Positions 52,091 through 60,115 of a stretch of 64,000 bases of DNA are shown here, one piece after another. The notes beneath the pieces are model-generated. The model saw nothing but the letters and a program-made list of their open reading frames with translations, was not told where the DNA came from and ran no database searches. Made by a program: the position numbers and the translations under genes. The stretch is from NCBI GenBank assembly GCA_016708905.1, contig JADJEV010000005.1, positions 434,001 through 498,000 on the forward strand, read 5' to 3'. The stretch is from Candidatus Methylophosphatis roskildensis. GTDB lineage: Bacteria > Pseudomonadota > Gammaproteobacteria > Burkholderiales > Rhodocyclaceae. The stretch's first letter is position 1. The number at the start of each line of letters is the position of its first letter.

Positions 52091-52858
52091 TCAGTAGCTC
52101 AGTTGCTGATCGAGTTCGGCGAGAAATGTCCGGACCCGCTCTGCATTGGCACCGAGATCGCTCTGGCCGACGCGCGACTTGGAACGCATATCGACGCGTG
52201 TGCCTTGCGGCGTTTCGGCAACGCGGATCACCACGTCGTCCACGAAGCCGAACCACCGGCTCATGACGCTGGCCTCGATGCGGCCGCCATCGTCATCGGT
52301 GGCTACCGCCATCCAGCCGCGCCCGCGAACGATTTCCACCGCTTCGTTGAAGACGACGTGCCGGTTGGCATTGTAAAAGTGCGGCACGACCTGCGGATAG
52401 CTGGCAAGCTGCTGGCGGGCGACCGATTCGCCGGCGTAGCTGGAAGGATTGGGCGAATCGGCGCGCAGCGGCGCAATCGCGACAAAGGGCGGTGGATTGG
52501 CGGTGTCGGTAGTGATGTCGTGGATGCGCGGCAGCGACATCCCAAGGCGCAACTGGTTGGCCGGTAGGCTCACCACGATCGCGCCGAGCACGCCGCCGAG
52601 CACCGCGACACGCAGCGGCGGGCGGGGCTGCAGGCGCCGGATGCGCAGACCAGCGATGACGTTGGCAACCAGCGCCGCAAGGCCAGCCAGCGCGGCGACA
52701 CCCATCAGGGCGAAGCCGCTCGTGTAACTCCACAGGCCGGCGCGATGTCCGAGACCGGCTGCGCCACCGAGCAGCAGCGCCGCCAGGGCCAGGATCAGCC
52801 CGCCCCACGCCAGCAGCGTGGGCCGATTTCCGGCGTGTCGCGAATCGCTGTTTGTCAT
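52091..52858 (-). CDS. DUF1499-family membrane protein
   Basis: 255 residues. Two or three N-terminal helices (TLLAWGGLILALAALLLGGA, SGFALMGVAALAGLAALVAN, VAVLGGVLGAIVVSLPANQL), then the DUF1499 domain: RIHDITTDTANPPPFVAIA, VEIVRGRGWMAVATDDDGGR, SRWFGFVDDVVIRVAETPQG and the typical TRVDMRSKSRVGQSDLGANA. Function unknown. Start 52858 gives MTNSDSRHAGN. Confidence 0.88.
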   Translation of the reverse strand: MTNSDSRHAGNRPTLLAWGGLILALAALLLGGAAGLGHRAGLWSYTSGFALMGVAALAGLAALVANVIAGLRIRRLQPRPPLRVAVLGGVLGAIVVSLPANQLRLGMSLPRIHDITTDTANPPPFVAIAPLRADSPNPSSYAGESVARQQLASYPQVVPHFYNANRHVVFNEAVEIVRGRGWMAVATDDDGGRIEASVMSRWFGFVDDVVIRVAETPQGTRVDMRSKSRVGQSDLGANAERVRTFLAELDQQLSY

Positions 52859-53027
52859 CACCGTCGTACCGATATGGGGGTCGGAATCATCGCATGAACA
52901 AGGACGGTTTCGCACCGGGAATCGTGCCGAGTCTTGTCGCGCTCTGCGCTGCGGCGGCAAACCAGGTGATCCGACTCGGCTACAATCCGCGATCCCGAAC
53001 CGATGACACGAAACCCGGAGACAAACG

Positions 53028-53462
53028 ATGCATGCTGCTGCCCTGATCGCCCGCTTCGCGGGAATCGCCCTGCTGGCCCTTCCCGCCGTGCCGGCGCAGG
53101 CCGACAAGTTCACCCTCGATGCGAGCGAACCGCCCCTGCAACTGTGCTCTTCGGTGCAAAAGAACGTGCGCTTCATGCACAACGTATGGGACAACGGCGC
53201 GCGCGACACCTTCGCCCAGATGAAGGTCTACATCGGCGAGCAGCTGAGCGGCAAGGGCGAGGGTGAAGCGAAGCTGCTGAAGGTCTATCGCGAAATGATC
53301 GGGCGCATCGAAACCGGAGATTACTCGGAACCCAGGATGGCGCACGGCGAGGGCCAGCTCGCGGCGCGCAACAACGCGGGCACGCTCTGCCTGACGGCGT
53401 TCCCGAGCGACGATGCGGTCGGCAAGCGGACGCCGCTCGCCAACCCGGTGTCGCGCGACTGA
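53028..53462 (+). CDS. Secreted hypothetical protein, 144 residues
   Basis: MHAAALIARFAGIALLALPA and cleavage near VPAQA form a signal peptide; CGGAG-type SD (CCCGGAGACAAACG) precedes the ATG. The mature part has LQLCSSVQKNVRFMHNVWDN, FAQMKVYIGEQLSGKGEGEA and NNAGTLCLTAFPSDDAVG, with two Cys. No family recognised. A strong terminator follows 19 bases after the stop. Confidence 0.7.
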   Translation: MHAAALIARFAGIALLALPAVPAQADKFTLDASEPPLQLCSSVQKNVRFMHNVWDNGARDTFAQMKVYIGEQLSGKGEGEAKLLKVYREMIGRIETGDYSEPRMAHGEGQLAARNNAGTLCLTAFPSDDAVGKRTPLANPVSRD

Positions 53463-53480
53463 ATCGGCGTCCACCCATGG

Positions 53481-53511
53481 AAAAAGGGCGTCACTACGTG
53501 ACGCCCTTTTT
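53481..53511. terminator. Bidirectional Rho-independent terminator
   Basis: AAAAAGGGCGTCAC, loop TAC, GTGACGCCCTTTTT: a perfect 14-bp stem with A and T tracts on both sides. It ends the plus-strand gene at 53462 and the minus-strand small gene at 53530. Confidence 0.95.
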
Positions 53512-53529
53512 CTTTCTGCCCCGCTCTGC

Positions 53530-53664
53530 TCAGGTCTTGGGCTTCGGAGACATCTGGCCGCTGTCGGCCTTCCCGTCGTCCTTCATCTTGTCGCCGGGAC
53601 AGGCGAAAACCGAGGTCGATGCAAACATCAGAGCAAACGCAAGCAGCGCGGCGATTCGTTTCAT
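53530..53664 (-). CDS. Small secreted peptide, 44 residues
   Basis: MKRIAALLAFALMFASTSVF is a signal peptide; the mature peptide ACPGDKMKDDGKADSGQMSP ends KPKT. The start at 53664 is certain because it lies behind GAAAGGAGGTGATCC (about 53669-53683), which pairs 13 bases with the 3' end of 16S rRNA, an unusually complete Shine-Dalgarno. A terminator follows 19 bases beyond the stop. A metal or stress role (Cys plus charged tail) is only a guess. Confidence 0.75.
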   Translation of the reverse strand: MKRIAALLAFALMFASTSVFACPGDKMKDDGKADSGQMSPKPKT

Positions 53665-53763
53665 CACGGGATCACCTCCTTTCAAATGTCCGCTCAGGGA
53701 CGGGAGTCGCCACTGTAGGCCGATGGCGAGCGGAAGGCAAGCGCGCCGCAATGCAGTGAACGC

Positions 53764-54243
53764 TCAGCCGCAACCGGTCCGGCCGGCGGGGCCGGCGCAG
53801 CCACAGCCGGCGGCGATTTCCGGCGTCATGGCCGACGCCGCACCGCCCGTCGCGCGATAGCCGGTGGTCTGCACATGCCAGGCCAGCGCGGTATCCATGG
53901 TGGCGGCATGGTTGTCGAACCAGGCCGGCAGTTCGGCCAGCAGGTTGCGCCCGAGCGCCAGGTCGCCGGCTGCGACATGGCCGCGCACGTCGCGCATCAC
54001 CTCGAGCACGCGCTGGTGTTCGGTCTGGTGGCAATGCACCGGCGGAAAGCCCGATTCGCGCATCCAGCGGTCTTCCTGGGCGAAGTGCTCGTCGGTGTGA
54101 AGGATCAGTTCGTCGAGACCACCAAGCAGGCCGGCGTTGCCCGCCGCGGTGATGCGATTGACGAGATCGACAAATTCACGGTGGGTTTCGTCCATCGGGG
54201 CGAGGCCGAGCTGGTATTCGTTCGACCAGACGAGTGCAGACAT
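53764..54243 (-). CDS. Bacteriohemerythrin
   Basis: 159 residues. Diiron ligand pattern of hemerythrin: MDETHREFVDLVN (His), LILHTDEHFAQEDRWM (His..His..Glu), HCHQTEHQRVLEVM and NHAATMDTALAWHV (His..Asp). An O2- or NO-binding cytoplasmic carrier. The C-terminus has an extra Cys-rich tail, EIAAGCGCAGPAGRTGCG, not part of the usual fold. SD GGAGT precedes the ATG at 54243. Confidence 0.93.
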   Translation of the reverse strand: MSALVWSNEYQLGLAPMDETHREFVDLVNRITAAGNAGLLGGLDELILHTDEHFAQEDRWMRESGFPPVHCHQTEHQRVLEVMRDVRGHVAAGDLALGRNLLAELPAWFDNHAATMDTALAWHVQTTGYRATGGAASAMTPEIAAGCGCAGPAGRTGCG

Positions 54244-54384
54244 GGTGACTCCTGGGAAGGATTTTCGAATGCTGCCGATTCTGCATCCGCCGCGGCCGGT
54301 CGGACTTGATCTGGATTAACCCTCCGGTCGGTCCGAGTTCAGTTCGCCCATCGCATCGGCAATGGCATTTATCATCGGCGCCCT

Positions 54385-55278
54385 ATGACTCGTTTTCCAA
54401 TGGACTACATACGCGGCGCCGCAGGACAGCCGCACCGAATCGGCCCGATGCTTGCGCTGGCTGTGGCCTGCGTCGCCGCGTCCTTGTGCCCGAATGCCGC
54501 AGCCCGCGCCGCGCCCCGGGCAGCGCCGATTCCGGGTGGCATCGCGATCGTTCGCCTGGCACCCGCCACCGACGCCGCGCCGCAGGCCTTCTACGACGGC
54601 CGGCCGGTGCTGGTCGAACGCCGCAGCGGCGACTGGCAGGCGCTGGTCGGCCTGCCCTTGTCCGCCCAGCCGGGCGAGCACACGATCAAGGTGGTCTCGG
54701 TGAGTGCAGGCGGCGTGCAGGAACGCGATGCCGGGTTTCGCGTTGCGCCGCATACCTATGCGATACAGCGGCTCACCATCAAGGATGCCAGCAAGGTCAC
54801 GCCGCCACCCGAGGCGCTGGCGCGAATCGAGCAGGAGGCGCTCAAGATGGCGAGTCTGCGCACGCACTTCCGCGATCTGGCCGCGGTCGACACCGACTTC
54901 GTCCTGCCGGCAAAGGGGCGGCTGTCGAGCCGCTTCGGCCTGCGGCGGATTCTCAACGGCGAACCGCGCAGCCCGCACAGCGGCCTCGACCTGGCGATCG
55001 CGGCCGGCACGCCGCTGGGCGCGCCGGCCGCCGGGGTGGTCATCGAGGCATCGGACTTCTACTACTGCGGCCAGTCAGTGATCCTCGATCACGGTCAGGG
55101 TCTGATCAGCATCTATTGCCATCTGCAGCAGATCGATGTGACGCAGGGCCAGGCCCTGCGGCGAGGCGACCGGATCGGCCTGTCGGGCGCGAGCGGCCGC
55201 GCGACGGGCCCCCATCTGCACTGGTCGGTATATCTGAACGGCAATCCGGTGAATCCGGAACTCATGCTGCGCAACTGA
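54385..55278 (+). CDS. M23/LytM-family metallopeptidase
   Basis: 297 residues with an N-terminal signal/TM segment (RIGPMLALAVACVAASLCPN), a beta-rich linker domain (GIAIVRLAPATDAAPQAFYD, EHTIKVVSVS), and a C-terminal M23 domain: RLSSRFGLRRILNGEPRSPH-SGLD (HxxxD zinc ligands), ILDHGQGLISIYCHLQQIDV and GPHLHWSVY (HxH). Presumed peptidoglycan endopeptidase, or an inactive scaffold of EnvC type; the zinc ligands look intact, so an active enzyme is favoured. 103 bases before livG. Confidence 0.93.
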   Translation: MTRFPMDYIRGAAGQPHRIGPMLALAVACVAASLCPNAAARAAPRAAPIPGGIAIVRLAPATDAAPQAFYDGRPVLVERRSGDWQALVGLPLSAQPGEHTIKVVSVSAGGVQERDAGFRVAPHTYAIQRLTIKDASKVTPPPEALARIEQEALKMASLRTHFRDLAAVDTDFVLPAKGRLSSRFGLRRILNGEPRSPHSGLDLAIAAGTPLGAPAAGVVIEASDFYYCGQSVILDHGQGLISIYCHLQQIDVTQGQALRRGDRIGLSGASGRATGPHLHWSVYLNGNPVNPELMLRN

Positions 55279-55381
55279 TGCTGCCGACACTGCGACGACC
55301 CGCGCAGCATCGGCGCCGCGACAGAGAAACTCATCTACAATCGCCGAAAATCCGCCACCGAACCCGGCACCGAGGCAGCGC

Positions 55382-56137
55382 ATGGCAGACGAGACGATCC
55401 TGGAGACGCGCGGACTCACCAAGGAGTTTCGCGGCTTCATGGCCGTGTCCGGCGTCGACCTCAGAGTCCGGCGCGGCGCAATCCATGCGCTGATCGGCCC
55501 CAACGGCGCGGGCAAGACGACGGTTTTCAACCTGTTGACCGGCTTCCTGCAACCGACCGCAGGCGCCATTCTGTTCAATGGCGCGGACATCACGCGCGAC
55601 AGGCCGGCCCAGACCGCGCGACGCGGCATGGTGCGATCGTTCCAGATCTCGGCGACCTTTCCGCATCTGACGGTGCTCGAGAACGTGCGGGTGGCGCTGC
55701 AGCGCGAGCGCGGCGACTCGTTCCGCTTTTGGCGATCGGACCGCATGCTCGATGGCCTGAATCAGCGCGCGATGCAGTTGCTCGAGGCGGTCGACCTTGC
55801 GCCGTTCGCCGATACCCTGACGGTCGAGATGCCCTACGGACGCAAGCGCGCGCTCGAACTGACGACCACGCTGGCGCTCGATCCCGAACTGATGCTGCTC
55901 GACGAACCGACCCAGGGCATGGGCCACGAGGACGTCGGACGGGCGGTCGAACTGATCCGCAAGGTTGCGGCGAATCGAACCATCCTGATGGTCGAGCACA
56001 ACATGTCGGTGGTGGCCGATCTGTGCCACACGATCACCGTCTTGCAGCATGGCGCGATTCTCGCCGAGGGCGCCTACGCCGAGGTGTCGAACAATCCGGC
56101 GGTGCTCGAGGCCTATGTCGGGACCGCCCATGACTGA
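55382..56137 (+). CDS. livG: Branched-chain amino acid ABC transporter ATP-binding protein LivG
   Basis: 251 residues: Walker A GPNGAGKTTVFNLLTG, Q-loop SFQISATFPHLTVLENV, a signature region PYGRKRALELTTTLALDPEL (YGRKR in place of LSGGQ, common in LivG), Walker B LMLLDEPTQGMGHED and H-loop MVEHNMSVV. First gene of a five-gene livGFKHM-like set. Ends overlapping livF by 8 bases. Confidence 0.93.
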   Translation: MADETILETRGLTKEFRGFMAVSGVDLRVRRGAIHALIGPNGAGKTTVFNLLTGFLQPTAGAILFNGADITRDRPAQTARRGMVRSFQISATFPHLTVLENVRVALQRERGDSFRFWRSDRMLDGLNQRAMQLLEAVDLAPFADTLTVEMPYGRKRALELTTTLALDPELMLLDEPTQGMGHEDVGRAVELIRKVAANRTILMVEHNMSVVADLCHTITVLQHGAILAEGAYAEVSNNPAVLEAYVGTAHD

Positions 56138-56852
56138 CGCCTACTCGCCGAATGTCGAGATGCTGCGCATCACGGATCTGCACGCGTTCTATGGCGAATC
56201 GCATATTCTTCACGGCATCGACCTGAGCGTGAATCGCGGCGAGGTCGTCACCCTGCTCGGGCGCAACGGGGCCGGCCGGACGACCACCCTCAAGGCCATT
56301 CTCGGCCTGACAGGACGGCGGACCGGCTCGGTGATGATGAACGGGCGTGAGACCATCGCGATGCCGCCGCATCGTATCGCGCGGCTGGGCATCGGCTACT
56401 GCCCGGAAGAGCGCGGCATCTTTGCCAGCCTGACCGCCGAGGAAAACCTGCTGCTGCCGCCTGCGGTGGGCAGCGGCGGCATGTCGCTCGACGCGATCTA
56501 CGCGATGTTCCCCAACCTGGCCGAACGGCGGGCGAGCCAGGGCACGCGCCTGTCGGGCGGCGAGCAGCAGATGCTGGCAATGGCGCGCATTCTGCGCACC
56601 GGCGCACGCCTGCTGCTGCTCGACGAGATCACCGAGGGTCTGGCGCCGGTGATCAAGCAGGCACTCGGCCAGGTGATTCGCGCGCTGCGCGAGAAGGGTC
56701 TGACCATCGTGCTGGTCGAACAGAATTTTCGCTTCGCCGCGCCGCTGGCCGACCGGCACTATGTCGTCGAGCACGGACGCATCGTCGAACGGGTCGACAA
56801 GAACGAGCTGTCGTCGCGCATGAGCACCCTGCATGAACTGCTGGGTGTATGA
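56130..56852 (+). CDS. livF: Branched-chain amino acid ABC transporter ATP-binding protein LivF, Walker A Lys replaced
   Basis: 240 residues from ATG 56130, overlapping livG by 8 bases. The signature TRLSGGEQQMLAMARIL, Walker B LLLLDEITEGLAP and H-loop LVEQNFRF are canonical. Walker A reads GRNGAGRTTTLKAI: the invariant Lys is Arg (CGG at about 56282). I believe this variant occurs in some LivF proteins of betaproteobacteria, so it may be tolerated with LivG's intact site, but it would cripple most ATPases. Confidence 0.92.
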   Translation: MTDAYSPNVEMLRITDLHAFYGESHILHGIDLSVNRGEVVTLLGRNGAGRTTTLKAILGLTGRRTGSVMMNGRETIAMPPHRIARLGIGYCPEERGIFASLTAEENLLLPPAVGSGGMSLDAIYAMFPNLAERRASQGTRLSGGEQQMLAMARILRTGARLLLLDEITEGLAPVIKQALGQVIRALREKGLTIVLVEQNFRFAAPLADRHYVVEHGRIVERVDKNELSSRMSTLHELLGV

Positions 56853-56875
56853 CAATCATATGGAGGAGATTCGAC

Positions 56876-58096
56876 ATGAAACAAAGACTGATCGCATTGT
56901 CCGTGGCCGCTTCGCTCGGCGCCCTGCCGGCTGCGCCGGCGCTGGCCCAGGCCAGGGTGTCCGACGGGGTGGTCCGCATCGGCGTGCTGACCGATCTTTC
57001 CGGCACGTATTCCGATCTCTCCGGCCAGGGGTCGGTGGTGGCCACGAAGATGGCGGTCGAGGACTTCATCGCCGCGGACAAGCCCGCCTTCAAGATCGAA
57101 GTGCTGTCGGCCGATCATCAGAACAAGGGTGATATCGCCTCGAACAAGGCGCGCGAATGGTTCGAGAAGGACGGCGTCGACATGGTGACCGACCTTGTCA
57201 CCACCTCGACCGCGCTCGCAGTGATGAAGATCGCCAAGGAGAAAAACCGCATCGCCATCGTCAACGGTGCCGCATCGACACGCATCACCAACGAGGACTG
57301 CAACGACGTCAGCGTGCACTACACCTACGACACCTATGCGCTGGCCAATGGCACCGGCAGGGCGGTAGTCAAACAGGGCGGCAAGAGCTGGTTCTTCATC
57401 ACCGCCGATTACGCGTTCGGCCACTCGCTCGAGAAGGATACGTCGGATGTCGTCAAGGCTGCCGGTGGCAGCGTGCTCGGCAGCGTTCGCCATCCGTTTC
57501 CCGGCAACGATTTCTCTTCGTTCCTGCTCAATGCGCAGTCATCCGGTGCGCAGGTGATCGGGCTGGCCAATGCCGGCAACGACACGATCAACTCGATCAA
57601 GCAAGCGGCGGAATTCGGCATAACGCCCAAGCAGACTCTGGCCGGATTGCTGATGTTCATTACCGACATCCACAGCCTGGGCCTGAAGACGGCGCAGAAC
57701 ATGTATCTGACCGAGGGTTTCTACTGGGATCTCAACGAGCAGACGCGGGCCTGGTCGAAGCGCTTCTTCGACCGCCACAAGCGCATGCCGACCATGGTGC
57801 AGGCCGGACAATACTCGTCGACGATGCACTACCTGAAGGCGGTCAAGGCGACCGGCAGCGACGACACCGCCGTGGTGATGGCGCGGATGAAGAAGACGCC
57901 GATCAACGACTTCTTCGCCACCAAAGGCCAGATCCGCGACGACGGCCGCATGGTCCATGACATGTATCTGCTGCAGGTGAAGAAACCGGCCGAGTCGAAG
58001 TACCCGTGGGATTACTACAACGTGCGGGCGACGATTCCTGGCAACGAAGCGTTCCAGCCACTGTCGGCCAGCCGCTGCCCGCTGATCAGGAAGTAG
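56876..58096 (+). CDS. ABC transporter periplasmic substrate-binding protein (LivK-like)
   Basis: 406 residues. Signal peptide MKQRLIALSVAASLGALPAA, cleaved near ALAQA; SD GGAGGA precedes ATG 56876. Type I periplasmic-binding fold: VVRIGVLTDLSGTYSDLSGQ, KMAVEDFIAADKPAFKIEVL, WFFITADYAFGHSLEKDTSD and KRMPTMVQAGQYSSTMHYLK. Ligand may be an amino acid, amide or aromatic acid; not decidable. Confidence 0.93.
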   Translation: MKQRLIALSVAASLGALPAAPALAQARVSDGVVRIGVLTDLSGTYSDLSGQGSVVATKMAVEDFIAADKPAFKIEVLSADHQNKGDIASNKAREWFEKDGVDMVTDLVTTSTALAVMKIAKEKNRIAIVNGAASTRITNEDCNDVSVHYTYDTYALANGTGRAVVKQGGKSWFFITADYAFGHSLEKDTSDVVKAAGGSVLGSVRHPFPGNDFSSFLLNAQSSGAQVIGLANAGNDTINSIKQAAEFGITPKQTLAGLLMFITDIHSLGLKTAQNMYLTEGFYWDLNEQTRAWSKRFFDRHKRMPTMVQAGQYSSTMHYLKAVKATGSDDTAVVMARMKKTPINDFFATKGQIRDDGRMVHDMYLLQVKKPAESKYPWDYYNVRATIPGNEAFQPLSASRCPLIRK

Positions 58097-58115
58097 CCGC
58101 CGAGGCGGAGCAGGC

Positions 58116-59000
58116 ATGGAGATCTTCGGCGTTTCGCTGCAAGGACTGGCCGGCCAGTTGCTGATCGGCCTGATCAACGGCTCGTTCTACGCTGTGCTCA
58201 GCCTCGGGCTGGCGGTGATCTTCGGCCAGCTCAACATCATCAACTTCGCTCACGGCGCGCTTTACATGATGGGCGCGTTTCTCGCCTGGATCGGGCTGAC
58301 CCACTTCGGCATCAACTACTGGGCGGCCCTGTTGCTCGTCCCGCTGCTGATCGGGCTGCTCGGCATCGTGATCGAGCGCGCCTTGCTGCGCTGGCTCTAC
58401 CAGCTCGATCATCTCTACGGACTGCTGCTGACGTTCGGCCTGGCGCTGATCATCGAAGGTCTCTTCCGCTACTACTTCGGCATATCCGGCGAATCCTACG
58501 AGGCGCCCGAAGCCCTGCGGGGCGGCGTCGATCTCGGCTTCATGTTCCTGCCGCTCTATCGCGGCTGGGTGGTGGTGGCCTCGCTGGTGGTCTGCCTGGC
58601 GACCTGGTTCATCATCGAGCGCACCAAGCTCGGCGCCTACCTGCGCGCCGGCACCGAGAACCCGAAACTGGTCCAGGCGCTCGGCATCAACGTGCCGCTG
58701 ATGATCACCCTGACATACGGCTTCGGCGTCGCGCTGGCCGGATTTGCCGGCGTGCTGGCCGCGCCGATATTGCAGGTGAATCCGCTGATGGGCTCGAACC
58801 TGATCATCGTCGTGTTCGCAGTGGTGGTGATCGGCGGCATGGGTTCGATTCTCGGTTCGATCGTCACCGGGCTGGGCCTCGGTCTGGTCGAAGCGCTGAC
58901 CCGTGTCGTCTACCCCGAGGCCTCGGCGGTGGTGATCTTCGTCATCATGGTGATCGTGCTGCTGGTCCGCCCGGCCGGCCTGTTCGGACGGGAGAACTGA
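58116..59000 (+). CDS. livH: Branched-chain amino acid ABC transporter permease LivH
   Basis: 294 residues with about eight helices. LLIGLINGSFYAVLSLGLAV and IINFAHGALYMMGAFLAW are the LivH signature; GILVGTENPKLVQALGINVP-like RAGTENPKLVQALGIN is the EAA-type loop touching the ATPase. 19 bases after the binding-protein gene. Confidence 0.94.
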   Translation: MEIFGVSLQGLAGQLLIGLINGSFYAVLSLGLAVIFGQLNIINFAHGALYMMGAFLAWIGLTHFGINYWAALLLVPLLIGLLGIVIERALLRWLYQLDHLYGLLLTFGLALIIEGLFRYYFGISGESYEAPEALRGGVDLGFMFLPLYRGWVVVASLVVCLATWFIIERTKLGAYLRAGTENPKLVQALGINVPLMITLTYGFGVALAGFAGVLAAPILQVNPLMGSNLIIVVFAVVVIGGMGSILGSIVTGLGLGLVEALTRVVYPEASAVVIFVIMVIVLLVRPAGLFGREN

Positions 59001-59001
59001 A

Positions 59002-59955
59002 TTGGCGCGACCCGCGGATCGTTCCCAGAGACTGCGATGGGTCGGCTTCGGCTTGCTGCTGGTGGCCGGTATCGTGGCACCTTTCGTCGCCTACCCGACC
59101 TTCCTGATGAAGCTGCTGTGCTTCGCGCTGTTCGCTTGCGCCTTCAACCTGCTGCTGGGTTTTACCGGCCTGCTGTCGTTCGGCCATGCGGCGTTTTTCG
59201 GCGGTGCCGGCTATGTCTGCGGTTACGTGGTCAAGCACTGGGGTGTGACGCCGGAACTCGGCGTGCTGGCAGGCACCGCGGTCGCGGCCCTGCTCGGTTT
59301 CGCGTTCGGTGCCCTGGCGATCCGCCGCTCGGGCATCTATTTCGCGATGATCACCCTGGCCCTGGCGCAGATGGTCTACTTCCTCGCCCTGCAGTTGCCG
59401 TTTACCGGCGGTGAGGACGGCCTGCAAGGGGTGCCGCGCGGCCACCTGTTCGGCCTGATCGACCTGTCGGACAATCTGGCGATGTACTACTTCGTGTTCG
59501 CCCTGTTCGTCGCCGGCTTCGCGCTGATCCTGCGCACCATCCATTCGCCGTTCGGACAGGTGCTCAAGGCGATTCGCGAGAACGAGCCGCGCACCCTGTC
59601 GCTGGGCTACGACGTCGATCGCTACAAGCTGCTGGCGTTCGTCATTTCCGCCGGGCTCGCCGGCATGGCCGGTGCGACCAAGACGCTGGTGTTTCAGCTC
59701 GCCTCGCTGACCGACGTGCACTGGCACACCTCGGGCGAAGTCGTGCTGATGACACTGCTCGGCGGCCTCGGCACCGCGATGGGGCCGGTGGTCGGTGCCG
59801 GCATCATCGTCACCCTGCAGAACGAGCTGGCGGACAAGGTCGGGTCGTGGGTCTCGGTCATCATGGGTATCATCTTCATCGTCTGCGTACTCGCCTTCCG
59901 CCGCGGCATCGTCGGCGAGATCAGGGCGCTCGCCAAACGCCTGGGCATCAGCTGA
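59002..59955 (+). CDS. livM: Branched-chain amino acid ABC transporter permease LivM
   Basis: 317 residues, start TTG at 59002, one base after the livH stop. Motifs: FALFACAFNLLLGFTGLLSF-GHAAFFG, FAMITLALAQMVYFLALQLP, FTGGEDGLQGVPRG and VLKAIRENEPRTLSLGYDVD (ATPase-contacting loop). Last gene of the operon. Confidence 0.94.
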   Translation: MARPADRSQRLRWVGFGLLLVAGIVAPFVAYPTFLMKLLCFALFACAFNLLLGFTGLLSFGHAAFFGGAGYVCGYVVKHWGVTPELGVLAGTAVAALLGFAFGALAIRRSGIYFAMITLALAQMVYFLALQLPFTGGEDGLQGVPRGHLFGLIDLSDNLAMYYFVFALFVAGFALILRTIHSPFGQVLKAIRENEPRTLSLGYDVDRYKLLAFVISAGLAGMAGATKTLVFQLASLTDVHWHTSGEVVLMTLLGGLGTAMGPVVGAGIIVTLQNELADKVGSWVSVIMGIIFIVCVLAFRRGIVGEIRALAKRLGIS

Positions 59956-60115
59956 CGTCATTTCGCCATGGCTGTGCGCAGCCGGGCGGCGCTGCCAAGT
60001 ACCCCTGTTTGTGTAAGCAGATATTTCCATCGTCAGCCCGCCCATCAGGCAGGCGTTAGACTTTCAGGCGCACCTCGTAGGGCATCTTGCCGCGCTCCGG
60101 AAAGGCATTGGAATC

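Noticed and set aside
52085..52110. GCTCAGTAGCTCAGTTG, like part of a tRNA D-arm
   Set aside because: It codes for the C-terminus of the DUF1499 protein and no other tRNA parts are nearby.
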